A stretch of DNA of 64,000 nt from Myxococcales bacterium. GTDB taxonomy: Bacteria > Myxococcota_A > Bradymonadia > UBA7976 > UBA1532. A model generated the notes under the pieces. That model was not told the origin of the DNA. It was given only the letters and a program-made list of their open reading frames with translations, and searched no databases. Numbering within the stretch: the first letter of the stretch is position 1; every line of letters starts with the position of its first letter. Both the position numbers and the translations under genes were made by a program. Of this stretch, positions 16,299-26,264 are shown piece after piece. Location: NCBI GenBank assembly GCA_020633465.1, contig JACKDN010000003.1:248001-312000 (forward strand). Direction: 5' to 3'.

Positions 16299-17011
16299 CA
16301 GCCGCGCCCCTGCAGGATGGCGGTCATCACGACGGCGAACGAGACGGCGGCGAGGGCGATGCCGCGGCGCCGGCGCACGATCGACAGGGCGACGGCAAGG
16401 CCCAGCGCGGGCATCAGGTAGCGGCCGACCGTCTGCAGGGCCACGGCGAAGGCGCCGCGCACGTCGTCGTAGACCACCGCCAGCAGGCCCAGCCCCAAGG
16501 CGGCGGCGACCACCACCAGCAGCGCGTTGAGCACGAAGGCGCGGCCGAGGCCCAGCCAGGGCAGGCGGTCGAGGGCGGCGGGCTCGCCGGCGCGGGCCGC
16601 CTCGTCGGCGCGGTCGGCCAGCACCTGGTTGGCGCGATCGAGGCGCACCTCGAGCCAGCGGCCCACGAGCGAGAGGGGCGCGCCGATGAGGATGGCCAGC
16701 GTCCAAACCGTCGCGTCGGGCGCGCCGACGTACTTGCCGAACAGCAGCACCATGGCGCCGATGGCCACCGACGCCACCGTCTCGTTGGGCGGCACGTTGG
16801 CCCCGTGCAGCACCGAGCTCATCCAAAGGAGCTGCAGCAGGCTGCCCAGCCACAGGCCGGTCTGCGGATCACCCAGCACGACGCCGAGGGCCGGCACGAC
16901 CACCAGGGGCTGCGACACCATCAGCTGAAAGGCACCCCGACGATCGAGCGCCGCCGCGCCACCCACGGTGGCGACCAGGCCCAGATCCATCGCCAGGATG
17001 CTGCCGTCCAC
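16298..17011 (-). CDS. PTS mannose-family EIIC membrane component
   Basis: EIIC is the sugar-translocating membrane subunit. The 237-residue product is hydrophobic nearly throughout, begins at a GTG one base after the EIIB stop, and contains a family-type sequence early on (DRRGAFQLMVSQPLV) and a VPPNETVASVAIGA segment. It is slightly shorter than the usual 250-270 residues. Charged residues at about 125-150 mark a cytoplasmic loop. Together with EIIA, EIIB and EIID it makes a complete permease set. Confidence 0.92.
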   Translation of the reverse strand: MDGSILAMDLGLVATVGGAAALDRRGAFQLMVSQPLVVVPALGVVLGDPQTGLWLGSLLQLLWMSSVLHGANVPPNETVASVAIGAMVLLFGKYVGAPDATVWTLAILIGAPLSLVGRWLEVRLDRANQVLADRADEAARAGEPAALDRLPWLGLGRAFVLNALLVVVAAALGLGLLAVVYDDVRGAFAVALQTVGRYLMPALGLAVALSIVRRRRGIALAAVSFAVVMTAILQGRG

Positions 17012-17012
17012 C

Positions 17013-17492
17013 TCAGGCGCTCCGCAGCGCGGCGCGCAGGTCGGTGGGCGTCTCGTCGGGCAGGCTGCGCACCTCGATGGCCACGCCGCGGTCGGCCAGC
17101 TTGCGCAGCTGGTGCAGATCGTCGTCGCCGAGGTACACGGCGTTGGTCACCGCCCGTCGGCCCGGGGCGTGGTGGACGTTGCCGATGTTCAGCGTGGGGA
17201 AGGGGTGGCCCGAGGCGAACAGCCGGATGGCGTCGTCCACCGTCTCGAGCAGCACCATCGTGGGGTCGTTGCCGAAGCGCCGCGCGTTCAGCCAGGTCGC
17301 GGCTTTCTGGATGGGCAGGGCGTCGAAGGCGACGCCCTCGGGGATGGCCATGCGGTACATGCTCATCTGCAGCGTGCTGTCGGGGATGGCGTCGTTCGCG
17401 ATCACGATCCGACGCAGCCGCAGGTGGGGCATCCAGGTCGAGATGATCTGGCCGTGTACCAGCCGGTTGTCGACGCGGTAGAAGGGGTTCAC
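17013..17492 (-). CDS. PTS mannose-family EIIB component
   Basis: EIIB passes phosphate from EIIA to the incoming sugar. The 159-residue product starts RVDNRLVHGQI around its active-site His13, which is the family signature. The GTG start at 17492 overlaps the EIIA stop by 4 bases. It is of the normal length for a free-standing EIIB of the mannose/sorbose family. Confidence 0.95.
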   Translation of the reverse strand: MNPFYRVDNRLVHGQIISTWMPHLRLRRIVIANDAIPDSTLQMSMYRMAIPEGVAFDALPIQKAATWLNARRFGNDPTMVLLETVDDAIRLFASGHPFPTLNIGNVHHAPGRRAVTNAVYLGDDDLHQLRKLADRGVAIEVRSLPDETPTDLRAALRSA

Positions 17493-17896
17493 GCCGTCTT
17501 TCCTTTGCCGTGCAGCAGCTCGCCGGCGACCAGGATGTTCTGCCGCCCGTGCTCGCGGGCGAGCGCGGCGACGGCCCCCAGATCACCTTCGCGGCTGGTG
17601 AACAGCTTCAGCAGCATCGGCAGGTTCACGCCGGTCACGACCTCGACGTCGTCGCCGAGCAGGGACAGGCTGAGGTTCGAGGGCGTCCCGCCGAACATGT
17701 CGCACAACAGCACCACGCCGTCGCCGGCCTGCACCGCGCGGACGGCGGTGCGCAGGTCGGCCAGGATCGCGTCCATGCCGTCGCCCTGGCGCACGGACAC
17801 GGTCGCGCACGCCGGAAAGTCGCCGACGATCATCTTGGCGGTCTCGAGCAGCGCCTCGGCCAAGGGGCCGTGCGTGCACACGACGACGCCGATCAT
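17489..17896 (-). CDS. PTS mannose-family EIIA component
   Basis: EIIA accepts phosphate from HPr and hands it to EIIB. The 135-residue product has the active-site His9 (VVCTHGPLAEAL) and the second signature DMFGGTPSN near residue 70. Its ATG overlaps the rapZ stop (ATGA) and its stop overlaps the EIIB start. Because it follows rapZ directly, it may also serve signalling rather than only transport; that is inference. Confidence 0.95.
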   Translation of the reverse strand: MIGVVVCTHGPLAEALLETAKMIVGDFPACATVSVRQGDGMDAILADLRTAVRAVQAGDGVVLLCDMFGGTPSNLSLSLLGDDVEVVTGVNLPMLLKLFTSREGDLGAVAALAREHGRQNILVAGELLHGKGKTA

Positions 17897-18771
17897 GTCG
17901 TCTCCTTGTCGATGTCTCGGTGGCGCACCTTGGGGCGGACGCCGGCGTCGCGCAGGTGGTCGGCGACGCGCTCGGCGATGGCCACCGAGCGGTGGCGCCC
18001 CCCGGTGCACCCGAAGGCCAGGGTCAGGTAGCTCTTGCCCTCGCGCTCGTAGGCGGGCAGCACCTCGTCGAGCAGGGGGATGAAGCGGTCGACGAAGTGG
18101 GCGGTGACGTCCTGGCCGAGGACGTAGTCGCGCACCGCGGCGTCGAGGCCGGAGTGGGGTCGCAGGTGCGGGATGAAGTGCGGGTTGGGCAGGAACCGCA
18201 CGTCCCAGATGATGTCCGCCTCGGTGGGCACGCCGTGGCGGAAGCCGAAGCTCTGGATCGACACCACGAGGCCGGCGTGGCGATCGCCCTTGGCCCAGGC
18301 CTGCACCAGCCGCTTGCACTCGTGGACGTTGATGTCCGAGGTGTCGATGCGCTGGGTGGCCACCTCGCGGAAGGGGTGCATCGCCTGGCGCTCGACGCGG
18401 ATGGCCTCGGGCAAGAGCAGCCCGCCCCGGCTCAGCGGGTGGGGGCGGCGCGAGGCGCTGAACCGGCGCAGCAGCACCGCGTCGCTGGCCTCGAGGAAGA
18501 GGATGTCGATGCGCAGGCCGGTCGCCCGCAGGCCCTCGAGCGTCTCGACGACCGCCTCGGCGTCGCGCACGTTGCGGGCGTCGAGGCCCACCGCGAGCGT
18601 GCGGTACTTGTCGGTCTCGGCGGCCAGATCGATCAGCTTGGGCAGGAGCGGCGGGGGCAGGTTGTCGACGCAGAAGAAGCCCGCGTCCTCCAGCGCGTTG
18701 GTCGCGGTCGTGATGCCCGAGCCGCTCAGCCCGGTGACCACGATCAGGTGAAGGCCGCCCTCGTCACTCAC
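17893..18771 (-). CDS. rapZ: RNase adapter protein RapZ (YvcJ family), Walker A lysine replaced
   Basis: RapZ-family proteins bind nucleotides at the N-terminus; in enterobacteria they guide RNase E to the GlmZ small RNA and sense glucosamine-6-phosphate. The 292-residue product has the conserved VDNLPPPLLP, a Walker B-like region, and the C-terminal FGCTGGRHRSVAIAERV signature. The P-loop reads GLSGSGITT (residues 14-22): Ile20 stands where the invariant Lys should be. The codon is ATC and the surrounding sequence is intact. The GTG at 18771 overlaps hprK by 8 bases. The gene lies between hprK and EIIA, as in many deltaproteobacteria. Confidence 0.94.
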   Translation of the reverse strand: MSDEGGLHLIVVTGLSGSGITTATNALEDAGFFCVDNLPPPLLPKLIDLAAETDKYRTLAVGLDARNVRDAEAVVETLEGLRATGLRIDILFLEASDAVLLRRFSASRRPHPLSRGGLLLPEAIRVERQAMHPFREVATQRIDTSDINVHECKRLVQAWAKGDRHAGLVVSIQSFGFRHGVPTEADIIWDVRFLPNPHFIPHLRPHSGLDAAVRDYVLGQDVTAHFVDRFIPLLDEVLPAYEREGKSYLTLAFGCTGGRHRSVAIAERVADHLRDAGVRPKVRHRDIDKETT

Positions 18772-19768
18772 TGCCCGCTCCTCCCGGCCCGGTGTGCCGC
18801 CAGGGATCGTCGCCTTTCGCGAGGTGCTCGTCCAGCCGGTCGGCGAAGGCGCGCGCCGAGAAGGTGCCGCCGAGCTCGAGCAGGTGGTTGCGGGCCGCGA
18901 TCTCGATCAGCAGCGACATCGAGCGTCCGGGGCGCGCCGGCAGCGCGATCAGCTTGACCGGGACGTCGGCGACCGTGGCCTCGCGGGTGTCGAGGCCGAG
19001 GCGCTCGTAGTCGCCGTGCGGATCCCACTCGACCAGCTCGACGACGATCTCGACCCGCTTGCGGTCGCGCACCGAGGCGGCCCCGAACAGGTCGCGCACG
19101 TTGATGATGCCCAGCCCACGGATCTCCATGTGGTGTCGGGTCAGCTCCGGGCAGGTGCCCACCACGACCGCGGGCGACTCCTGCTCGAGCAGCACCAGAT
19201 CGTCGGCCACCAGGCGGTGGCCGCGGGTCACGAGCTCGAGGCCCACCTCGCTCTTGCCGATGCCGGCCTTGCCGGTGATCAGCACGCCCACGCCGTAGAC
19301 GTCCACCAGCACCGCGTGGTGGCTCTCGCGCGGCAGCAGGCAGCGGCCGAGGGCCTCGTTCAGGCGGGCGGTGGCGGGGGTGGACTCGAGATCGGTGCAC
19401 AGGAGCGCGCAGCCGTGCTCGTCGCACAGCACCCGCAGGGCGTCCGGCGGGGCGTGCCCGGCGGTGAGGACCACGGCGGGGACGCCGGTGCTCATCAGGC
19501 CGGCCAGCAGATCGTGCTGCGCGTCGGGGGGCAGCGTGCTCAGGTAGCCGCTCTCGGAGCGGCCCATCATCTGCACGCGATCCTGCTCGAGGTGCTCGAC
19601 GTAGCCGGTCATCGCGACGCCCAGCCGCTGGACGGTCGGTTGACCGATGGCGCGATCCAGCCCGCGCACGCCGCCGGCCTCCACGCGGAACAGGGCGCGC
19701 GCGCTCAGATGCTCGAGCACCTCGGCGACGGTCACCACGGCGGGGCTGGGGGTCGGCTGCCCGTTCAC
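18764..19768 (-). CDS. hprK: HPr kinase/phosphorylase
   Basis: HprK phosphorylates HPr on its regulatory serine with ATP and reverses this by phosphorolysis. The 334-residue product has an N-terminal domain of about 135 residues. The kinase core has the P-loop GKAGIGKSE, the following HRLVADD motif, and the family signature EIRGLGIINV. It starts at a GTG at 19768; no better start is visible. It is 72 bases downstream of ptsN. Its target is probably Ser49 of the HPr encoded 3.3 kb further on. Confidence 0.94.
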   Translation of the reverse strand: MNGQPTPSPAVVTVAEVLEHLSARALFRVEAGGVRGLDRAIGQPTVQRLGVAMTGYVEHLEQDRVQMMGRSESGYLSTLPPDAQHDLLAGLMSTGVPAVVLTAGHAPPDALRVLCDEHGCALLCTDLESTPATARLNEALGRCLLPRESHHAVLVDVYGVGVLITGKAGIGKSEVGLELVTRGHRLVADDLVLLEQESPAVVVGTCPELTRHHMEIRGLGIINVRDLFGAASVRDRKRVEIVVELVEWDPHGDYERLGLDTREATVADVPVKLIALPARPGRSMSLLIEIAARNHLLELGGTFSARAFADRLDEHLAKGDDPWRHTGPGGAGSE

Positions 19769-19840
19769 GGCCCACGCCCCCTGCCGCGCGCGGGCGGGTC
19801 GACGGTGGCGGCGGTGAGGCGGGTGGCGTTCATGGCGTCG

Positions 19841-20302
19841 TCAGAGCTTCGCGTCCTCCGCCATCAGCAGATCGTACATCGCGTCGGCGTCCTCGGCGTC
19901 GAGCAGCGCCTGGCGGATGGGCGGCTCCTTCAAGAGCCGGGTCACCCGGGCGAGCGCCTTGAGGTGCATGCCGTGCTGCTTCTCGGGCACCAGCAGCGTG
20001 AAGAAGAGATGCGTGGGCAGGCCATCGAGGCTCTGAAAGTCGACGCCCTGCCGGCTGCGCCCCACGCAGGCGACGATGTCGTCGACCGCGTCGGTCTTGC
20101 CGTGGGGGATGGCCACGCCGTCGCCGATGCCGGTGCTCTGCAGCTTCTCGCGCCGCATCAGCGTCTCGACCAGCTGGTTGGGGTCGAGATCGCCGTCGAC
20201 CTTCAGCGCCAAGCCCACCAGCTCGCGCAGGACGCCGGGTTTGTTGGATGCGCCCAGATCGGCTTCGACCGCGGCGCGCTGTAGGAAATCGGAGATGCGC
20301 AT
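19841..20302 (-). CDS. ptsN: PTS nitrogen-regulatory EIIA (PtsN)
   Basis: PtsN is a regulatory EIIA that takes phosphate from the PTS chain and controls other proteins rather than transporting sugar. The 153-residue product has the phosphorylated His67 in GVAIPHGKTD and the family sequence through PEKQHGMHLKALARVTRLL. It starts 16 bases after rpoN, the classic neighbour; hpf, which commonly separates them, is missing here. No dedicated nitrogen-type Enzyme I is seen, so EI at 13.4 kb may serve it. Confidence 0.95.
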   Translation of the reverse strand: MRISDFLQRAAVEADLGASNKPGVLRELVGLALKVDGDLDPNQLVETLMRREKLQSTGIGDGVAIPHGKTDAVDDIVACVGRSRQGVDFQSLDGLPTHLFFTLLVPEKQHGMHLKALARVTRLLKEPPIRQALLDAEDADAMYDLLMAEDAKL

Positions 20303-20318
20303 GGTTCCTCGAAGCCTG

Positions 20319-21776
20319 TCAGAACAGGCACTTGCGCTTGGAGCTCGGCAGGATGCCCATCGCCTCGCGGTACTTGGCCACGGTGCGCCGGGCGATCTTG
20401 ACGTTGTCCTTCTTGAGCAGCTCGACCAGCTTCTGGTCGCTGTGGGGCCGCTTGGGATCCTCTTGCGCCACGAGCGCCCGGATCTTGCTCTTCACCGCTT
20501 CGCTGGCCAGATCGCCCTGGCTGCCGGTGCCCTGGATGGACGAGTTGAAGAAGTACTTGAGCTCGAAGATGCCGCGCGGCGTGTGCACGTACTTGTTGGT
20601 CGTCACGCGGCTGACCGTCGACTCGTGCATGCCGATGTCCTCGGCGACATCGCGCAGGATCAGCGGCTTGAGGTGCTCGACGCCCTTGTCGAAGAACTCC
20701 CGCTGAAACTTGATGATGCTCTCGGTGACCTTGACGATCGTGCGCTGCCGCTGCTGGATGCTCTTGATCAGCCACTGCGCCGAGTTGAGCTTCTCGGTGA
20801 CGTACTTCTTCGCCTCCGAGGTGTCCTCCTGCTTGAGGGCGTTGCGGTAGAACTGCGAGATGCGCAGCCGCGGCATGCCGTCCTCGTTGAGGAAGGCCTT
20901 GTAGCCGCCGTCGTCGGTCTTGCGGATGTAGATGTCGGGCGTGATGTAGCGGGGCTCGTCGCCCACGAAGGGGCGGCCCGGTCGCGGCTCGAGCTGGCTG
21001 ATCAGCTTGGCCGCCTCGATGACCTCCTCGAGCTCGATGTCCATGGCGCGCACGATGGCGCCGTAGTTCTTCTTCTCGAGGTTGTCGAGGTGGTCGCCGA
21101 TGATGTCCTCGACGATCGCGCCCAGCTCGAAGTGCCGCGCCTGGATGAGCAGGCACTCGCGCAGATCCCGCGAGCCCACCCCCAGCGGGTCGAACTCCTG
21201 GACCATCTCGAGCACCTCTTCGACGTACTCGGGGTCCTGGTCGAGCTCCTCGGCCACCTGCTGCAGGGTGACGCCCTTGAGGTAGCCGTCGTCGTCGATG
21301 TTGCCGATCAGCGCCCAGGCGACGCGCTCCTCCTGCTCGGTGAAGTCGGACACCTGCAGCTGCCAGAGCAGGTGATCGAAGAGCGTCGTCGCGCGGGTGA
21401 GCGTCGCCTCGTAGCCGGGCAGATCGTCGTCGCGCAGGCGCTGCGTGCCGGTGCCCGGGGTGGGCGCGGTGTAGTTCTCGAAGTAGCTGTCCCAGTCGAT
21501 CTGATCCTTGGTCTTGTCGACCTCGGCGTCGCCGGTCGCCTCCTTCGCCTCTTCCTTCTTCTCGCGCTTCGCGACCTCTTCCGCGCCCTCGACCCGCGCC
21601 GCGTGGGCGTCGATCTCGGTCAGCTCCTCGAGGAGCGGGTTCTCCATCAGCTCGTCGCGGACCGCGTCGATGAGATCCATGCGCGACAGCTGGAGCAGCT
21701 TGATCGCCTGCTGCAGCTGGGGCGTCATGACCAGCTGCTGGCTCATCTTGAGATCGAGTCTCAGGTCAAGCGCCAT
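20319..21776 (-). CDS. rpoN: RNA polymerase sigma-54 factor RpoN
   Basis: RpoN directs polymerase to -24/-12 promoters, opened by AAA+ activators such as the FHA protein at 9.4-10.8 kb. The 485-residue product has region I with glutamine- and leucine-rich LKMSQQLVMTPQLQQAI, an acidic linker, the core-binding region, the HTH region (HESTVSRVTTNKY) and the RpoN box ARRTVAKYRE near the C-terminus. The ATG at 21776 overlaps the lptB stop by 11 bases. The C-terminus ends in a Cys-containing KRKCLF. Confidence 0.97.
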   Translation of the reverse strand: MALDLRLDLKMSQQLVMTPQLQQAIKLLQLSRMDLIDAVRDELMENPLLEELTEIDAHAARVEGAEEVAKREKKEEAKEATGDAEVDKTKDQIDWDSYFENYTAPTPGTGTQRLRDDDLPGYEATLTRATTLFDHLLWQLQVSDFTEQEERVAWALIGNIDDDGYLKGVTLQQVAEELDQDPEYVEEVLEMVQEFDPLGVGSRDLRECLLIQARHFELGAIVEDIIGDHLDNLEKKNYGAIVRAMDIELEEVIEAAKLISQLEPRPGRPFVGDEPRYITPDIYIRKTDDGGYKAFLNEDGMPRLRISQFYRNALKQEDTSEAKKYVTEKLNSAQWLIKSIQQRQRTIVKVTESIIKFQREFFDKGVEHLKPLILRDVAEDIGMHESTVSRVTTNKYVHTPRGIFELKYFFNSSIQGTGSQGDLASEAVKSKIRALVAQEDPKRPHSDQKLVELLKKDNVKIARRTVAKYREAMGILPSSKRKCLF

Positions 21777-22554
21777 CGGTGTCTCGCTGCAAGAAGCCCT
21801 CTTCCGTGGTTCGCGCCGGACGACTGGAGGTCGCCGGCCACCCTCCCCCGAGATACCGCGCCCTCACGCGGGCGTCGGTGGCCACCTGGGCCGGCGTGCC
21901 ATCTGCAAGCAGCACGCCGTCGGCAAGTATATAGACGCGATCACACGTCTCCAAGGACTGACGCGCGTCGTGGTCGGTGAGTAGCACCCCGACGTCCGTT
22001 CGGGCCAGGGCGCGGAGCTGCGCCGCGACGCGCTCGCGCGCCACCGGATCGAGGCCGGCGAAGGGCTCGTCGACCAGCAGCACGCGGGGCTCGGCGGCCA
22101 GGGCGCGGACGATCTCGACCCGGCGGCGTTCGCCGCCGCTGAGGGTGGCGCCGCGCGCGGCGGCCAGGTGGGTCAGATCGTGGGCCGCCAGCAGGGCGTC
22201 GCGGCGGGCGGCCCGCGCGGCGCGGTCCAGCCCGCGGCGGTCGAGCGCCACGTCGATGTTGCCGGCCACGGTCAGGCGGCGGAACACCGTGGGCTGTTGC
22301 GGCAGGTAGCCCAGGCCGGCGCGGGCACGGCGCCACAGGGGCCAGCGGCTGACGTCGACGCCGTCCAGGGTGACCGCGCCCTGCGCGGCCCGCAGCAGGC
22401 CCGTCAGCAGGCGGAACGTGGTGGTCTTGCCGGCGCCGTTGGGCCCCAGCAGGCCGACGATCTCACCCGGCGCGACGGTGAGCGACAGGTCGTGCACGAC
22501 GACGCGGCCGCGGAAGGCGCGGCGCAGCCCGACGGCGGCGAGGCCCGCGGCCAC
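21766..22554 (-). CDS. lptB: LPS export ABC transporter ATP-binding protein LptB
   Basis: LptB powers extraction of LPS from the inner membrane by LptFG. The 262-residue product has Walker A GPNGAGKTTT, signature LSGGERRR, Walker B LLVDEPFAGLDP and the family-typical YLPQQPTVFRRLTV. It begins at a GTG at 22554, overlapping neither lptA nor its stop by more than a base. A C-terminal tail of about 25 residues (ending EEGFLQRDTDGA) is longer than usual because translation continues into the rpoN start. lptFG are not in this window. Confidence 0.94.
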   Translation of the reverse strand: MAAGLAAVGLRRAFRGRVVVHDLSLTVAPGEIVGLLGPNGAGKTTTFRLLTGLLRAAQGAVTLDGVDVSRWPLWRRARAGLGYLPQQPTVFRRLTVAGNIDVALDRRGLDRAARAARRDALLAAHDLTHLAAARGATLSGGERRRVEIVRALAAEPRVLLVDEPFAGLDPVARERVAAQLRALARTDVGVLLTDHDARQSLETCDRVYILADGVLLADGTPAQVATDARVRARYLGGGWPATSSRPARTTEEGFLQRDTDGA

Positions 22555-22555
22555 G

Positions 22556-23020
22556 TCAGGGGCGGGGCAGGGCGCGCTCGAGATCGGCGGCCACGCGCGG
22601 GGCGCGCAGGCGACCGCGCGCGGCCTCGACGACGACGCGGCCCTGCTCGGGCCAGAAGACGATGCGGCGGCCCGTGAGCCGATCGGCGCCCCGCGTGACG
22701 ACCGGCTCGCCGGTCAGCTCGAGGGTGCCGTCGGCCGCCGACCACGCGGCGCGCCCGGCGGTGGCGCCGAGCTCGCCGCTCTCGACCCGCACGGCCCCTT
22801 CGGCCAGCAGCGACGCCACCTGGCCGTCGTCGCGATAGCGCGCCACCAGGCGGCGGCAGGTGAGGGTCAGCTCCTCCTGCTGGGCGCGCACGTTGCCCTC
22901 GAAGACGACCTCGCCCGTCTTCTGATCGAGCACGAGGCGATCGGCCTCGACGTCGAGCGGGGCCTCGGCGGTCGGGGCCGGGGGCGCGGCCAGCAGCAGC
23001 ACGGTCAGCAGGGCGAGCAT
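22556..23020 (-). CDS. lptA: LptA/OstA-like LPS transport protein, short
   Basis: LptA bridges LPS across the periplasm. The 154-residue product has a short signal peptide (MLALLTVLLLAAPP) and one OstA-type beta-jellyroll with repeated motifs such as VFEGNVRAQQEELTL and ATAGRAAW. Its place directly before lptB supports the role. It is at the short end for the family, and no lptC gene is seen next to it. Confidence 0.86.
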   Translation of the reverse strand: MLALLTVLLLAAPPAPTAEAPLDVEADRLVLDQKTGEVVFEGNVRAQQEELTLTCRRLVARYRDDGQVASLLAEGAVRVESGELGATAGRAAWSAADGTLELTGEPVVTRGADRLTGRRIVFWPEQGRVVVEAARGRLRAPRVAADLERALPRP

Positions 23021-23029
23021 CGCGGCAGC

Positions 23030-23875
23030 CTACCGACGCCCGGGGTCGGCGCGCCAGCGGTCGTGCAGCCACACCCACTGCGTCGGGTGCGCGCGCACCA
23101 GGGCCTCGACGCGCGCGGTCAGCCAGTCCAGCGGCGGCCCGTCGGTGGGCACGCGCTCGAGGTGCACGGCGTGGGCGCCGTCGGGGCCGCGGACGGTCCA
23201 GGCGAAGAGGGGCGTGGCGCCGGTGGCGGCCAGCAGGCGCTCGAAGGTCCCCGGGGTGGGCGCCGGGCGTCCCAGGAAGGGCAGCGGGCGGCCGCGCTCG
23301 CCCGTGGCCTGATCGACGAAGAGCGCGACGTGGCGACCCGCGCGCAGGTGCCGCACCGCGGCGCGGGCGCCGCCGCCGGGCGTGAGGGTGGGCACGCCCA
23401 GCCGCGCGCGGGTGCGGGCCAGCCACGCGAACAGCGGGCCGCTTTGCAGGCGCGCGGCGATGGCGGCGAAGGGCAGGCCGGCGCGGGCGAAGGCCGCGGC
23501 CATCAGCTCCCAGTTGCCCAGGTGGGCGGTCGCGACGAGGGCCGGGCCCATGGTGGCGTCGACGAGCGCGCGCGCCTCGGGGGTCAGCGCGACCCGGGGC
23601 AGGGCGCGGTCGGCGCAGGCCAGCTCGGCGGCGCGCGGCGGCCCAGATCGGCCCAGCAGGCGGATGCCGTGGGCGGCGCGTCGAGCAGGGCGAGCTGGGC
23701 CGCCATGCGCCGTGTGTCGGGGCGCGCGAGGGCGCCCGCGCCGCGACCGGCCGAGCGCGGCGCCGAGGGCCAGCGACCAGGCGAGCGGCAGGCGGCGCAG
23801 CAGCCCGACGAAGGCGCGCAGGCCGGCGTAGGCGAGGGCGTGGCGCGCCGGGCGGGTGGCGCGGCGCAGGCTCAC
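23030..23875 (-). CDS. Lipid A biosynthesis acyltransferase-like (LpxL/HtrB family), with two compensating frame shifts
   Basis: Members transfer acyl chains to Kdo-lipid A at the inner membrane. The GTG at 23875 overlaps the kdsA stop by 4 bases and opens an N-terminal membrane segment. The C-terminal part has TAHLGNWELM (the HxxxxE motif), then FVDQATGERG and HPTQWVWLHDRW, all family hallmarks. Between about 23750 and 23640 the family-like sequence, with matching third-position GC bias, lies in a different frame (beginning near LARPDTRRMAAQLALLD), and the original frame resumes afterwards. The literal single-frame reading is therefore probably wrong over about 37 codons. A sequencing indel pair is the simplest cause. 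Confidence 0.8.
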   Translation of the reverse strand: MSLRRATRPARHALAYAGLRAFVGLLRRLPLAWSLALGAALGRSRRGRPRAPRHTAHGGPARPARRAAHGIRLLGRSGPPRAAELACADRALPRVALTPEARALVDATMGPALVATAHLGNWELMAAAFARAGLPFAAIAARLQSGPLFAWLARTRARLGVPTLTPGGGARAAVRHLRAGRHVALFVDQATGERGRPLPFLGRPAPTPGTFERLLAATGATPLFAWTVRGPDGAHAVHLERVPTDGPPLDWLTARVEALVRAHPTQWVWLHDRWRADPGRR

Positions 23876-24653
23876 GCGGCGGCGCGCCGGGCGGCGTCGA
23901 CCGCGAGCACCTGCTCGACCAGGGTGGCGAAGGCCGCGGGCGTCAGCTGGGTGGCGGCGTCGGACAGGGCGCGCGGCGGATCCGGGTGCACCTCGGCGTA
24001 GACGCCGTCGACGCCCACCGCGGCGGCGGCCCGCGCGAGGGGCAGCACCATCTCGGGGCGCCCGCCGGTGGTCGGCGCGTCGCCGCCGGGCACCTGCACC
24101 GAGTGGGTCGCGTCGAACAGGACCGGCACGCCGGCGCCGCGCATCCAGACGAGCGCGCGCGGATCGAAGACCAGATCGCCGTGCCCGAAGGACGTGCCGC
24201 GCTCGGTCACCCAGGCGCGGCCGGCGGCCTTCTCGACGGCCAGGTGCACGCGCCGCGGATCGAGGAACTGCCCGCGCTTGAGGTTGACGACGCGGCCCGT
24301 GGCGGCGGCGGCCTGCACCAGATCGGTCTGGCGGCAGAGGAACGCGGGGATCTGCAGGACGTCGACCACCTCGGCGGCCGGCGCGCACTGGGCGGGGGTG
24401 TGCACGTCGGTCAGCAGGGGCAGGTCGAAGCGGCGCCGCACCTGCGCCAGCGCCTCGAGCCCGGCGTCGAGGCCCGGCCCGCGGTAGGCGTCGGCGCTGC
24501 TGCGGTTGGCCTTGTCGAAGCTGGCCTTGAAGACGACGGGCACCGGCAGCGCCGCGAGCGCCTCGGCCACGCGGAACAGGCCGTCGCCGGGCTCGATGAC
24601 GCAGGGCCCGGCGACGAAGACCAGCGGCGCGCCGTCGCCGATCGGCGGCAGGC

Positions 24654-24657
<4 letters not shown>
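23872..24657 (-). CDS. kdsA: 3-deoxy-8-phosphooctulonate synthase (KdsA)
   Basis: KdsA condenses arabinose-5-phosphate with phosphoenolpyruvate to Kdo-8-phosphate. The 261-residue product shows GPCVIE near residue 17, KASFDKANRSS, LLTDVHTPAQC, NLKRGQFLDP, RGTSFGHGDLVFDPRAL and AEVHPDPPRALSD. The Cys in GPCVIE is that of the metal-dependent class. It begins at a GTG at 24657 that overlaps the pyrG stop. Together with kdsB, lptA, lptB and the acyltransferase it forms an LPS-core module. Confidence 0.97.

Positions 24658-26260
<1,603 letters not shown>

Positions 26261-26264
<4 letters not shown>

Noticed and set aside
22556..23020. lptC rather than lptA
   Set aside because: The OstA-type repeated strands and the lack of an N-terminal membrane anchor typical of LptC favour LptA.
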